44,175 bases of DNA. Source: CAUPWF01 sp964369755 (GTDB lineage: Bacteria; Bacillota; Clostridia; Lachnospirales; Lachnospiraceae). The notes beneath the pieces were generated by a model. That model ran no database searches and was not told where the DNA came from. It was given only the letters and a program-made list of their open reading frames with translations. Below, in pieces: positions 16,658 through 24,692 of the stretch. How positions within the stretch are numbered: position 1 is the stretch's first letter; each line of letters starts with the position of its first letter. The DNA lies in contig CAYJFY010000018.1 of assembly GCA_964369755.1 (NCBI GenBank), positions 1 through 44,175 of the forward strand. Reading direction: 5' to 3'. A program made the translations under genes and the position numbers.

Positions 16658-17596
16658 TTAATTCCAGTTTTTAACTTTCTCGTAGATTCCATCGGCATCC
16701 AATCCATATTTCTTGATCAATTCTACCGCTGGTCCTGACTCTCCAAACACATCATTGATTCCAATTTTTAGAACTTTGGTCGGTGCTTGCTGTGACAATA
16801 CGTCGCACACTGCACTTCCTAGTCCTCCGATTACCGAATGTTCTTCAACGGTAACCACTTTCCCTGTTTGTTTCGCATACTTGACTACTAACTCTTCATC
16901 CAGTGGCTTTATCGTATGGATATTAATTACCGTTGCTTCTATGCCTTCCGTCGCCAATCTCTCTGCCACTTCTAATGTAGCCGCCACTGGCAATCCTGTC
17001 GCGATCAAGGTGATGTCTTTTCCTTCACGCAACACCACACCTTTTCCAAGTTCAAATTTGTAATCTTCTCTTTCATTGATCACAGGTACTGCTAGTCTTC
17101 CAAATCTCATGTAAACTGGTCCCTGATGCTCGTATGCTGCCTTGACTGCAGCCTTTGCCTCTACGTCATCAGATGGATTGATGACCACCATTCCTGGAAT
17201 CGCTCTCATTAATGCAATGTCTTCGTTGCACTGATGTGTCGCTCCATCTTCTCCTACCGAAATTCCTGCATGTGTCGCTCCAATTTTTACATTTAATTTT
17301 GGATATCCTACGGAGTTTCTCACTTGTTCAAATGCACGTCCTGCTGCAAACATTGCAAAGGAGCTCGCAAATGGAACTTTTCCTGTGGCAGCTAAACCTG
17401 CTGCAACACCAACCATATTGCTCTCTGCGATTCCACAGTTAATATGTCTCTCAGGGAATGCTTTTTTGAACACCCCTGTTTTTGTTGCTGCCGCTAAGTC
17501 TGCATCTAGTACGATCACATCTTCATGTTGTGTTCCAAGCTCTACCAATGCATTACCATAGCTCTCTCTTGTTGCTATTTTCTTTACTTCTGACAT
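16658..17596 (-). CDS. Transketolase, C-terminal subunit
   Basis: This 312-residue protein corresponds to the pyrimidine-binding and C-terminal domains of transketolase, with FPERHINCGIAESNMVGVAAGLA as the pyrimidine-domain landmark carrying the catalytic Glu. With the N-terminal subunit it transfers two-carbon units between pentose phosphates, linking xylulose-5-P from arabinose to glycolysis. Splitting into two genes is common in Firmicutes and archaea. Its ATG lies inside the end of the N-terminal gene, a 13-base overlap that implies translational coupling. Confidence 0.96.
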   Translation of the reverse strand: MSEVKKIATRESYGNALVELGTQHEDVIVLDADLAAATKTGVFKKAFPERHINCGIAESNMVGVAAGLAATGKVPFASSFAMFAAGRAFEQVRNSVGYPKLNVKIGATHAGISVGEDGATHQCNEDIALMRAIPGMVVINPSDDVEAKAAVKAAYEHQGPVYMRFGRLAVPVINEREDYKFELGKGVVLREGKDITLIATGLPVAATLEVAERLATEGIEATVINIHTIKPLDEELVVKYAKQTGKVVTVEEHSVIGGLGSAVCDVLSQQAPTKVLKIGINDVFGESGPAVELIKKYGLDADGIYEKVKNWN

Positions 17597-18420
17597 AATG
17601 CATCACCTACCTTTTCTAAATCTGCCATTGCAACTTCGTACTGCTCTGCATTTGGAGCAGCCCCATGCCAAGCCGCATTATTCTCCATAAAGGAAACGTT
17701 CTTCCCTTTGACTGTTTTTGCAATAATCGCCACAGGCTTTCCTTTTACTTGTCTCGCCTCTTCGAATGCTTGCTTGATTTCATCCATATCATTTCCATTG
17801 ATGCAGATTACATGGAAGTTAAATGCCTCGAACTTCTTATCGATTGGATAAGGTGAGTTCACTTCCTCGATACTACCATCAATTTGCAAGTTATTATTAT
17901 CTACAATCACAACAAGGTTGTCTAGATTTCTGTGTCCAGCAAGCATTGTCGCTTCCCAAACCTGTCCCTCTTGAATCTCACCATCACCAAGTAGTGTATA
18001 CACGCGATAATCCTCATTGCTTAACTTTGCTGAGACAGCCATTCCCACAGCAACCGAAACTCCTTGTCCAAGAGATCCCGATGACATATCCACGCCTGGA
18101 ATATGCTTCATATCTGGATGCCCTTGTAACATGGCGCCAACCTTACGTAATTTCACAAGTTCTTCTACTGGGAAGAACCCTCTCTGTGCCAATACCGAAT
18201 AATACCCTGGCGCTGTGTGTCCCTTAGACAATACAAATCTGTCCCGATCTGCCTTCTTCGGATTCTGAGGATCTATATTCATCTCCTCAAAAAATAAATA
18301 CGTATAGATGTCTGCCGCTGATAGCGATCCTCCTGGATGTCCTGATTTTGCATGAAAGACTGCTGTCACAATGCCCTTGCGCACTTCATTTGTAATCTTC
18401 ATAAGTTCCAATTTTGTCAT
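17584..18420 (-). CDS. Transketolase, N-terminal subunit
   Basis: This 278-residue protein is the thiamine-diphosphate pyrophosphate-binding half. It shows FHAKSGHPGGSLSAADIY near the N-terminus and the TPP/Mg2+ motif GDGEIQEGQVWEA through to VDNNNLQIDG. It functions with the C-terminal subunit encoded directly downstream. AGGAGGAAATC precedes ATG 18420. It is 22 bases downstream of transaldolase, so tal, tktN and tktC form one operon. Confidence 0.97.
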   Translation of the reverse strand: MTKLELMKITNEVRKGIVTAVFHAKSGHPGGSLSAADIYTYLFFEEMNIDPQNPKKADRDRFVLSKGHTAPGYYSVLAQRGFFPVEELVKLRKVGAMLQGHPDMKHIPGVDMSSGSLGQGVSVAVGMAVSAKLSNEDYRVYTLLGDGEIQEGQVWEATMLAGHRNLDNLVVIVDNNNLQIDGSIEEVNSPYPIDKKFEAFNFHVICINGNDMDEIKQAFEEARQVKGKPVAIIAKTVKGKNVSFMENNAAWHGAAPNAEQYEVAMADLEKVGDALCQK

Positions 18421-18442
18421 GATTTCCTCCTATTTACTAAAA

Positions 18443-19096
18443 CTATTCGCCGAATACGGCCTTATAATCTTCTTGGAATTTTTTAATTCCCGCATCTGTC
18501 AATGGATGCTTCGTCATTTGTTCTATTACTGCATATGGAACAGTTGCTATATGAGCACCTGCTAGCGCACAATCCGTTACATGAATCGGATTACGCACAC
18601 TCGCTGCGATGATCTCGCATTCCAGTCCTGCCACTTCAAATATTTCAACAATCTCACTAATTAAGTCCATACCTCTTACACTGATGTCATCTAAACGACC
18701 TAAGAATGGAGACACATAAGTCGCACCTGCTCTTGCAGCTAAAAGTGCTTGATTCGCATTGAACACCAAGGTTACGTTGGTTTTGATTCCCTCCGCTGTC
18801 AATTGTTTGCAAGCCTTAAGGCCTTCTACTGTCATCGGAATTTTAACTACCATGTTTGGGTGAATCTTCGCAATTTCACGACCTTCTTCAATCATCGTTT
18901 CTGCATCCACAGTTGTCGCTTTCACTTCTCCGCTGATTGGTCCATCCACAATGGATGCAATCTCGGAAATCACTTCCTTGAAGTCTCTTCCTTCCTTTGC
19001 AATCAATGATGGGTTCGTTGTCACTCCACAGATTACTCCCATTTCGTTTGCTTTCTTAATGTCCTCTACCTTTGCTGTGTCAATAAAAAATTTCAT
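18443..19096 (-). CDS. tal: Transaldolase, TalC/small type
   Basis: This 217-residue protein belongs to the small transaldolase/fructose-6-phosphate aldolase family. The Schiff-base lysine is Lys85 in NMVVKIPMT. Two positions that separate the activities point to transaldolase: Glu57 in ISGEV aligns with the residue that is Gln in FSA, and Phe131 in SPFLGRLD aligns with the FSA Tyr. It exchanges dihydroxyacetone units between sedoheptulose-7-P and glyceraldehyde-3-P. It is the first gene of the operon with both transketolase halves, with AGGAGGCC before ATG 19096. Confidence 0.95.
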   Translation of the reverse strand: MKFFIDTAKVEDIKKANEMGVICGVTTNPSLIAKEGRDFKEVISEIASIVDGPISGEVKATTVDAETMIEEGREIAKIHPNMVVKIPMTVEGLKACKQLTAEGIKTNVTLVFNANQALLAARAGATYVSPFLGRLDDISVRGMDLISEIVEIFEVAGLECEIIAASVRNPIHVTDCALAGAHIATVPYAVIEQMTKHPLTDAGIKKFQEDYKAVFGE

Positions 19097-19142
19097 GTCG
19101 GCCTCCTAAATTGTAACTACTGAGTTTGATATTTACTTTTTT

Positions 19143-19171
19143 ATTATATAATCCACTCACGCTTCGGTCAA
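19143..19171 (-). promoter_or_regulatory. Promoter of the tal-tkt operon
   Basis: On the minus strand -35 TTGACC (19166-19171) and -10 TATAAT (19143-19148) are 17 bases apart, about 47 bases before the transaldolase ATG. Palindromic TTATTAAT boxes begin ten bases upstream of the -35 box. Confidence 0.88.
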
Positions 19172-19180
19172 CACGTCTAG

Positions 19181-19228
19181 ATTTTATTAATAAAATTTCT
19201 TATTAATAATTTCGTTTTTATTAATGCT
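19181..19228. promoter_or_regulatory. TTATTAAT box cluster upstream of the tal promoter
   Basis: A perfect 16-bp palindrome ATTTTATTAATAAAAT lies at 19181-19196, a 10-bp palindrome TTATTAATAA at 19200-19209, and a third partial copy near 19216-19225. Similar boxes occur on the far side of the 155-bp element (ATTATTAATAAT at 19397-19408 and TTATTAATTT near 19418). They are operator candidates for the neighbouring LacI-family protein; binding is not shown. Confidence 0.55.
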
Positions 19229-19238
19229 TTGTTTTATG

Positions 19239-19393
19239 ATGATACCTACGGATTGCTACGCACTGTGTGCTTTCGCAATCCTAAAACATTCAGAATCCGC
19301 CCTATTCGGGCTACTTCTTCATGTTTTGCGTGACCCAAAGCCATGATTCTTCATGCAAGCATGAAATCATGACCTTTTGTCCCTTGGTATCAT
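19239..19393. repeat. 155-bp structured element with ATGATACC/GGTATCAT terminal inverted repeats
   Basis: The element starts with ATGATACC and ends with its exact complement. Inside are several nested hairpins: GGATTGC (19250-19256) with GCAATCC (19275-19281); AAAACAT (19283-19289) with ATGTTTT (19321-19327), which encloses GCCC/GGGC (19299-19311); and CATGAT (19342-19347) with ATCATG (19366-19371). No coding frame is evident. It is much richer in GC than the flanking AT-rich DNA. A small non-autonomous mobile element (MITE-like) or a structured RNA are both possible. TTTTAT occurs beside both ends and could be a target duplication, but the flanks are too AT-rich to be sure. Confidence 0.65.
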
Positions 19394-19434
19394 TTTATTA
19401 TTAATAATTTTTCTCAGTTATTAATTTTAAAAAG

Positions 19435-20526
19435 TCACCGCATTTTCAATGGACCTGTTGTTCCTCGCACAATCAACTGCGGCTCATACTCCACATGATA
19501 AGTGCTAATCGGCTCAAATCCACTGCTATTCGATATGTTTTTCGACTCGATCTTCTTCAAGATAATCTCACACGCATCTCGCCCTTTATGAATCACAAAA
19601 TGCTCAATCGTTGTCAGTGCCACTTTCTTCATTCTGCCGTATAAGGTATTATCACACCCCATAACCGAAATATCACTCGGCACCTTGTATTTCGCTTCTG
19701 CCAATGCATCGAGCACGCCAAACGCAATCATATCATTTAGACCGACGATTGCCGTGACGTCTGGATTTTCTTCCAGCAATTCTTTGGTCAATTTGTATCC
19801 AATCTGATATTCCGCATCAATACTGAAGGACTCTAGGTCCATTTCTTCATTCGCAGACTTTATGATTACATCTGCATTCAAGTCACTCTCTTCGTATTCC
19901 TTTAGAAATCCTTCCACCCTCTTCGAGCGTTGTTTCTGGCGAACCGTAAGCGGCGGTGCGATATATGCCACCTTTCTATGCCCTAGCGATATCAAATGTT
20001 TTGCCATCAGACGCCCTAGCTTTGAATTATCCAGCTCTACCACATCTACATTTAACTTCTCGTTTTGATTATTAATAATCGCGATCGGAACATCCTTCAC
20101 CATTTCTTCTATCATCGGCATGAAACATTTACTTGGATTACAGGTATAAACCACCCCTTGAGGCTTCAAAGAAGAAATCATCTTCAGATACTTTTCTTCT
20201 AGCTCTAGGTCTCTATGTGTATTGCACACCAAGATTGCATATCCTTTTTCCTTGGCATTTGTTTCTATCCCTTGCAACAACATCACGTAATAAGGATTGG
20301 TCAGATTCGGACAAAACACGAATAGCAACTTCCCTTTCTTACTTTCCTTCCTCACCCTGCGCTTTGGCACCTGATATCCTAACCTTTTTGCCTCCGTCTC
20401 CACTCTCTCAATCACTTCTTTTGAGAATGTCACGTTATATTTCTTGTTCAGCACCATAGAAACAGTAGACTGGGACACCCCTGCCGCCTGCGCGACCTGC
20501 GAAGATGTCACTTTCTTTCCTGCCAT
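19435..20526 (-). CDS. LacI-family transcriptional regulator
   Basis: This 363-residue protein has an N-terminal LacI helix-turn-helix (KVTSSQVAQAAGVSQSTVSMVLN, hinge near residue 50-60) and a periplasmic-binding-protein-like sensor domain starting KLLFVFCPNLTNPYY. It should bind a palindromic operator as a dimer and respond to a sugar or sugar phosphate. It follows recR by 19 bases, and no promoter of its own is obvious, so it may be transcribed from the dnaX operon. The adjacent tal-tkt operon with its palindromic boxes is the natural candidate target. Confidence 0.92.
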   Translation of the reverse strand: MAGKKVTSSQVAQAAGVSQSTVSMVLNKKYNVTFSKEVIERVETEAKRLGYQVPKRRVRKESKKGKLLFVFCPNLTNPYYVMLLQGIETNAKEKGYAILVCNTHRDLELEEKYLKMISSLKPQGVVYTCNPSKCFMPMIEEMVKDVPIAIINNQNEKLNVDVVELDNSKLGRLMAKHLISLGHRKVAYIAPPLTVRQKQRSKRVEGFLKEYEESDLNADVIIKSANEEMDLESFSIDAEYQIGYKLTKELLEENPDVTAIVGLNDMIAFGVLDALAEAKYKVPSDISVMGCDNTLYGRMKKVALTTIEHFVIHKGRDACEIILKKIESKNISNSSGFEPISTYHVEYEPQLIVRGTTGPLKMR

Positions 20527-20545
20527 GCCATCATCCCCCTATCAA

Positions 20546-21142
20546 TTATAGGACTACTCTACCCTCCAAGGCTCTCAAAAGGGTCACCTCATCTATATAT
20601 TCCAAATCTCCACCGACTGGCACTCCACTTGCAATCCGACTCACTTTAATCCCCGTTGGTTTAATCAGCTTGCTAATATACATCGCTGTAGTTTCTCCCT
20701 CGAGACTCGAATTCGTCGCAATGATGACTTCATCTACATCCCCTTGTAAGCGCTCCATCAATTCCTTGAGCTTGATGTCTGTCGGTCCAATTCCCAACAT
20801 CGGAGAAATGGCTCCGTGTAATACATGATAGACACCATCGTACTTGTCTGTTTTTTCATAAGCCGCCAAGTCCCGTGTATGTTCCACAACCATAATCACC
20901 TTCTTGTTTCGCGATTCATCACTACAGATGGGACACAACTCATTGTCCGTAAGGGTCAAACAATTGGCACAGTACTTCACATTCTTCTTGGCCTCCACTA
21001 TGGTGTCCGCCAGTCTCATCACCTGCTCCTCTGGCAGATGAATCAAGTGAAACGCTAGCCTTGCTGCAGACTTTGTTCCAATACCTGGAAGCCTTGAGAG
21101 TTCTTCAATCAGCTTACTGATCTGACCGCTATAATATTCCAT
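20546..21142 (-). CDS. recR: Recombination protein RecR
   Basis: This 198-residue protein has the family length. An N-terminal helix-hairpin-helix region (LSRLPGIGTKSAARLAFHL) precedes a Cys4 zinc finger (CANCLTLTDNELCPIC). A TOPRIM domain (VVEHTRDLAAYEKT) with a Walker-B-like C-terminus follows. It works with RecO/RecF to load RecA at gaps. The order dnaX-ybaB-recR is a widely conserved cluster. Confidence 0.98.
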   Translation of the reverse strand: MEYYSGQISKLIEELSRLPGIGTKSAARLAFHLIHLPEEQVMRLADTIVEAKKNVKYCANCLTLTDNELCPICSDESRNKKVIMVVEHTRDLAAYEKTDKYDGVYHVLHGAISPMLGIGPTDIKLKELMERLQGDVDEVIIATNSSLEGETTAMYISKLIKPTGIKVSRIASGVPVGGDLEYIDEVTLLRALEGRVVL

Positions 21143-21186
21143 ATATCAATAACCATCCCCTTCTCACAGCTTAGCAACTTTGTCCC

Positions 21187-21528
21187 TTAGAACGGCATTC
21201 CCATTCCGCCTGTCAGCTTGCCCATTGCCGAAGAAGATGCATCTTCTACTTGACGCAATGCTTCGTTCGTCGCCGCCATTACTAGATCCTCTAATGTTTC
21301 AATATCGTCTGGATCAACAACTTCCTCCGATAATTTTACCTTTGTAATCTCTCTCTTACCAGAAACTGTTACCTCTACAACTCCGCCACCAGCAGTCGCT
21401 GTAAATTCTTTCGTCTCCATCTCTTTTGCTTGCTCTTCCATTTGTTTTTGCATCTTCTGAGCTTGCTTCATTAGGTTTGCCATGTTACCAGGCATTCCTC
21501 CGCCTGGGAATCCACCTCTTTTTGCCAT
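21187..21528 (-). CDS. YbaB/EbfC family nucleoid-associated protein
   Basis: This 113-residue protein has the family pattern: a Gly/Met-rich N-terminus (GGFPGGGMPGNMANLMKQ), a coiled-coil helix rich in Lys/Gln/Glu, then a beta segment TATAGGGVVEVTVSGKREI and a C-terminal helix. It forms dimers that bind DNA. It lies between dnaX and recR as in most bacteria. Confidence 0.96.
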   Translation of the reverse strand: MAKRGGFPGGGMPGNMANLMKQAQKMQKQMEEQAKEMETKEFTATAGGGVVEVTVSGKREITKVKLSEEVVDPDDIETLEDLVMAATNEALRQVEDASSSAMGKLTGGMGMPF

Positions 21529-21574
21529 CTTCTTTTCCTTCTCTTTCTTTTATTTATAATTTCTGCCTCTAGAA

Positions 21575-23143
21575 CTAATCCTCTATCTCAATTGGCATGT
21601 TGATAACCTTGGTAATATCTACGAATACATCTTCCATCGGTCTTCCCGAATCTGCACACCGCAGTTCCATCTGTATCGTTCGATTCACTTTCCCCTCTAT
21701 ATAGGATTGTAATTCCACCTTGTTTCTCTCCAAAGCCTCATACATAAACCGATCTTCCACTACAATCAGCAACTGCTGATTCTCCCCCATACTCGCAATC
21801 GCTTGCTTCAAATACATTCGAAGCGGATCTGGTATGGTGCGTTTGATCTCTGCAAATTTCACTGCAACCTCACGAATCTCCTCTGGCAGTGCCTGTTGTA
21901 AAACAATCGGTTTTTCCTGCTTCTCTTCTGCCTCTATCCCCTGGGAAACTTGTACCTGCCCTGCTGTTTGACTTGGCTTGGCAACGATACCTTCCTCGAT
22001 TTGTTTTTCTATTTTTCTCACGCGCCCTAACACTGCATCTTCCGATGTTTCCATCTTAGGCTCACACAATTTAATCAATGCAACTTCTAATAAAATTCTT
22101 TTTTGCGTCGCATATCTCATCTGATTGGATAACTCGGAGAAAATCCTTATAAACCGAAGGAGCGTATCTGTATCGACCATCTTCGTCTCTTCTTTTAACT
22201 GTTGCAGATTCTCACTCGACACATCCAATATGTCCTCCATATTGTCCGAACTCTTAATCAACAATAGATTTCTTAAATACCATGCAAAATCCACTACAAA
22301 CTGACTCAAGTCACGCCCTTGCATCACGAAGTCATCTAGCATGGCTAGCACTTGTGCCACCTCATAATTCAACAACTTCCGTAGCAACGCACTAAACATA
22401 TCTGTATCGATTGCGCCTAATACCTCAATCACATTGTCGTAGGTCAGCTTTTGCCCTAGATAAAAGGCGATACATTGATCTAGTAAACTCAGCGCATCCC
22501 TCATGGAACCATCTGCTACTTTTGCAATATATCTGAGGGCTTTATCTTCCACCTCAATTTCTTCTTCATCCATCAACTCTTGAAGCCTTGCCACAATCGT
22601 ATCGATTGTAATCCGCTTAAAACTATAATGTTGACAACGCGATAAGATCGTAATCGGTATCTTATGAATCTCCGTAGTCGCTAGAATAAAGATTACATAT
22701 TCGGGCGGTTCTTCCAATGTCTTCAGCAATGCGTTAAACGCACCGATGGATAGCATATGCACCTCATCGATAATATATACCTTGTATCTTCCCTCTGTCG
22801 GTCTATACTCCACCTCTTCACGAATATTTCGAATGTTATCTACACCATTATTCGAGGCAGCATCGATTTCAATCACATTCACCGACGCTCCTGCCGCAAT
22901 GGTTTGGCAAGACGCACACACTCCACAAGGACTCCCTTCCATTGGTTGCTCACAATTGACTGCCTTTGCAAATATCTTCGCAACCGTGGTCTTACCTGTC
23001 CCACGCGTTCCACAGAACAAATAGGCATGACCAATTCGATTCGCCCTAATCTGATTCTTCAATGTTGTTACAATCGCCTCTTGTCCTTTGACGCTTTCAA
23101 ATTCCGCAGGCCTAAACTTTCTATATAATGCGGTATACGACAT
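21575..23143 (-). CDS. dnaX: DNA polymerase III subunit gamma/tau
   Basis: This 522-residue clamp-loader ATPase has Walker A in GTRGTGKTT, a zinc-binding Cys cluster (CEQPMEGSPCGVCASC), Walker B followed by IIDEVHML, and the sensor/arginine-finger segment ILSRCQHYSFKR. The tau-type C-terminal region of roughly 150 residues is present but poorly conserved. It drives loading of the beta clamp. The start is two bases after the phosphofructokinase stop, so the two genes are cotranscribed. Confidence 0.97.
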   Translation of the reverse strand: MSYTALYRKFRPAEFESVKGQEAIVTTLKNQIRANRIGHAYLFCGTRGTGKTTVAKIFAKAVNCEQPMEGSPCGVCASCQTIAAGASVNVIEIDAASNNGVDNIRNIREEVEYRPTEGRYKVYIIDEVHMLSIGAFNALLKTLEEPPEYVIFILATTEIHKIPITILSRCQHYSFKRITIDTIVARLQELMDEEEIEVEDKALRYIAKVADGSMRDALSLLDQCIAFYLGQKLTYDNVIEVLGAIDTDMFSALLRKLLNYEVAQVLAMLDDFVMQGRDLSQFVVDFAWYLRNLLLIKSSDNMEDILDVSSENLQQLKEETKMVDTDTLLRFIRIFSELSNQMRYATQKRILLEVALIKLCEPKMETSEDAVLGRVRKIEKQIEEGIVAKPSQTAGQVQVSQGIEAEEKQEKPIVLQQALPEEIREVAVKFAEIKRTIPDPLRMYLKQAIASMGENQQLLIVVEDRFMYEALERNKVELQSYIEGKVNRTIQMELRCADSGRPMEDVFVDITKVINMPIEIED

Positions 23144-23145
23144 AC

Positions 23146-24222
23146 TTATTCATCTCCAAAACTAATTCCTACCATTTTTGCCTCACTAATGATTTGGCTA
23201 TCTGGGTCTACCATCTTGAGCTTATTCGCAACCTCTTCTAGTGGCATCTTCACAACCTCACCATTTTTCAATGCAACCATATATCCATAGGACTCCTCTA
23301 GAATCAACTGCGCCGCATAGGCTCCAAATCTAGTCGCTAACACCCGATCATATGGACATGGACTTCCACCTCTTTGCATATGCCCTGGAATTGTCACTCT
23401 GATCTCTTGACCTGTTTTTTCTTTGATTTGCTCTGCAACTTCATATGCAATGGATGGCATCTTTCGATTGGCAACTTTTTTCTTATACTCTTTTTTCGTC
23501 AACTTTGCATCATCCTCAGAGATTGCCCCCTCTGCAACTGCAAGAATCGTGAAACTCTTCCCTGCCTTTGTTCGGTTCTCAATGGCTTCTGCCACCTTAT
23601 CAATACTATATGGAATCTCAGGCAACAAGATGATATCTGCGCCACCTGCAATCCCTGCATGTAAGGTTACCCAGCCAACCTTATGTCCCATAACTTCTAT
23701 AATAAATACGCGGCTATGAGAGGCTGCCGTGGTATGGATACAATCAATTGTATTCGTTGCAATATCCACCGCACTTTGGAAACCAAATGTCATATCCGTT
23801 CCCCACAAGTCATTGTCAATCGTCTTTGGCAATGTAATCACATTCAAGCCTTCTTCTCTCAACATATTTGCTGTCTTGTGCGTCCCATTTCCACCCAATA
23901 CAATCAAGCAGTCTAATCCTAGTTTCTGATAAGTAGCCTTCATCGCCTCTACCTTATCAATTCCATCTTCTCCAATTACGCGCATCATCTTAAACGGCTG
24001 CCTAGACGTTCCTAATATAGTTCCGCCCTCGGTTAGTATCCCCGAGAAGTCTCTCGATGTAAGCATCTCGTATTTCCCATGAATCAACCCTTTATATCCC
24101 TGACTAAAGCCATATAATTCTACATCATCTCTCTTTGTACAGATTCCTTTCACAACTCCACGCATCGCTGCATTCAGCGCTTGGCAGTCTCCACCACTTG
24201 TTAGCATTCCAATTCTCAACAT
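23146..24222 (-). CDS. pfkA: 6-phosphofructokinase
   Basis: This 358-residue PfkA-family enzyme phosphorylates fructose-6-phosphate. Motifs are TSGGDCQALNAAMRG at the N-terminus, TILGTSR, the nucleotide loop GGNGT (residues 110-114), the catalytic segment PKTIDNDL (Asp136), and GHMQRGGSPCPYDR. Phosphoryl-donor positions are mixed: Gly113 is of the ATP type whereas Lys133 is of the PPi/actinobacterial type, and Asn112 replaces the usual Asp. ATP or PPi use therefore cannot be settled from sequence. It has its own promoter and leads the dnaX-ybaB-recR transcript. It would take hexose phosphate produced by the transaldolase/transketolase route. Confidence 0.93.
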   Translation of the reverse strand: MLRIGMLTSGGDCQALNAAMRGVVKGICTKRDDVELYGFSQGYKGLIHGKYEMLTSRDFSGILTEGGTILGTSRQPFKMMRVIGEDGIDKVEAMKATYQKLGLDCLIVLGGNGTHKTANMLREEGLNVITLPKTIDNDLWGTDMTFGFQSAVDIATNTIDCIHTTAASHSRVFIIEVMGHKVGWVTLHAGIAGGADIILLPEIPYSIDKVAEAIENRTKAGKSFTILAVAEGAISEDDAKLTKKEYKKKVANRKMPSIAYEVAEQIKEKTGQEIRVTIPGHMQRGGSPCPYDRVLATRFGAYAAQLILEESYGYMVALKNGEVVKMPLEEVANKLKMVDPDSQIISEAKMVGISFGDE

Positions 24223-24267
24223 ATGCTCGGCTCCTTTCGTACAACTTCTTATTTTCTAACCGTACTT

Positions 24268-24296
24268 ATTATAGCACGAATGACTATCACGGACAA
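24268..24296 (-). promoter_or_regulatory. Promoter of pfkA
   Basis: On the minus strand -35 TTGTCC (24291-24296) and -10 TATAAT (24268-24273) are 17 bases apart, about 46 bases before the ATG. Confidence 0.75.
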
Positions 24297-24297
24297 G

Positions 24298-24335
24298 AAA
24301 AAAGAGGTTTTGCACTTCAATGCAAACCTCTTTTT
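24298..24335 (-). terminator. Terminator after the tRNA pair
   Basis: A long stem pairs AAAAAGAGGTTTGCA with TGCAAAACCTCTTTTTT on the minus strand, around a six-base loop and with one bulged base. It lies seven bases after tRNA-Gly. The A- and T-runs on both sides could let it work in either direction. Confidence 0.88.
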
Positions 24336-24342
24336 CGTCTTA

Positions 24343-24413
24343 AGCGGGTGATGGGAATCGAACCCACGTATCTAGCTTGGAAGGCTAGTGTTCTACCATT
24401 GAACTACACCCGC
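24343..24413 (-). tRNA. tRNA-Gly (anticodon TCC)
   Basis: The 71-base gene folds as a cloverleaf: acceptor GCGGGTG with CACCCGC, D arm GTTC/GAAC, anticodon stem CTAGC/GCTAG with loop CTTCCAA, and T arm GTGGG with TTCGATT loop. The discriminator is T and the CCA end is not encoded. It is cotranscribed after tRNA-Phe. Confidence 0.96.
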
Positions 24414-24416
24414 ATG

Positions 24417-24489
<73 letters not shown>

Positions 24490-24524
24490 TTGTACAAATC
24501 ATTTATAAAATTTGTAACTCCATG

Positions 24525-24553
24525 ATATTATCATTTTTCCGACTTCATGTCAA
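24525..24553 (-). promoter_or_regulatory. Promoter of the tRNA-Phe/tRNA-Gly operon
   Basis: On the minus strand consensus -35 TTGACA (24548-24553) and -10 TAATAT (24525-24530) are 17 bases apart, about 36 bases before tRNA-Phe. Confidence 0.88.
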
Positions 24554-24606
24554 GATATTTTTTTAATTTTATCTAGAATTTATTTATAATTATTTTCAAA
24601 TACCCC

Positions 24607-24635
24607 TTGATAATCCAATCACCATGTAGTAATAT
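24607..24635 (+). promoter_or_regulatory. Promoter of the hemolysin III-like gene
   Basis: On the plus strand -35 TTGATA (24607-24612) and -10 TAATAT (24630-24635) are 17 bases apart. The -10 lies beside one arm (CATGTAGTA, 24623-24631) of a 9-bp inverted repeat whose other arm (24663-24671) precedes the ribosome-binding site. Confidence 0.75.
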
Positions 24636-24692
24636 ATACATGTGCCAACAAGTAGTTTTTAATACTACATGTGTATGAGGAGGTTAATAATT

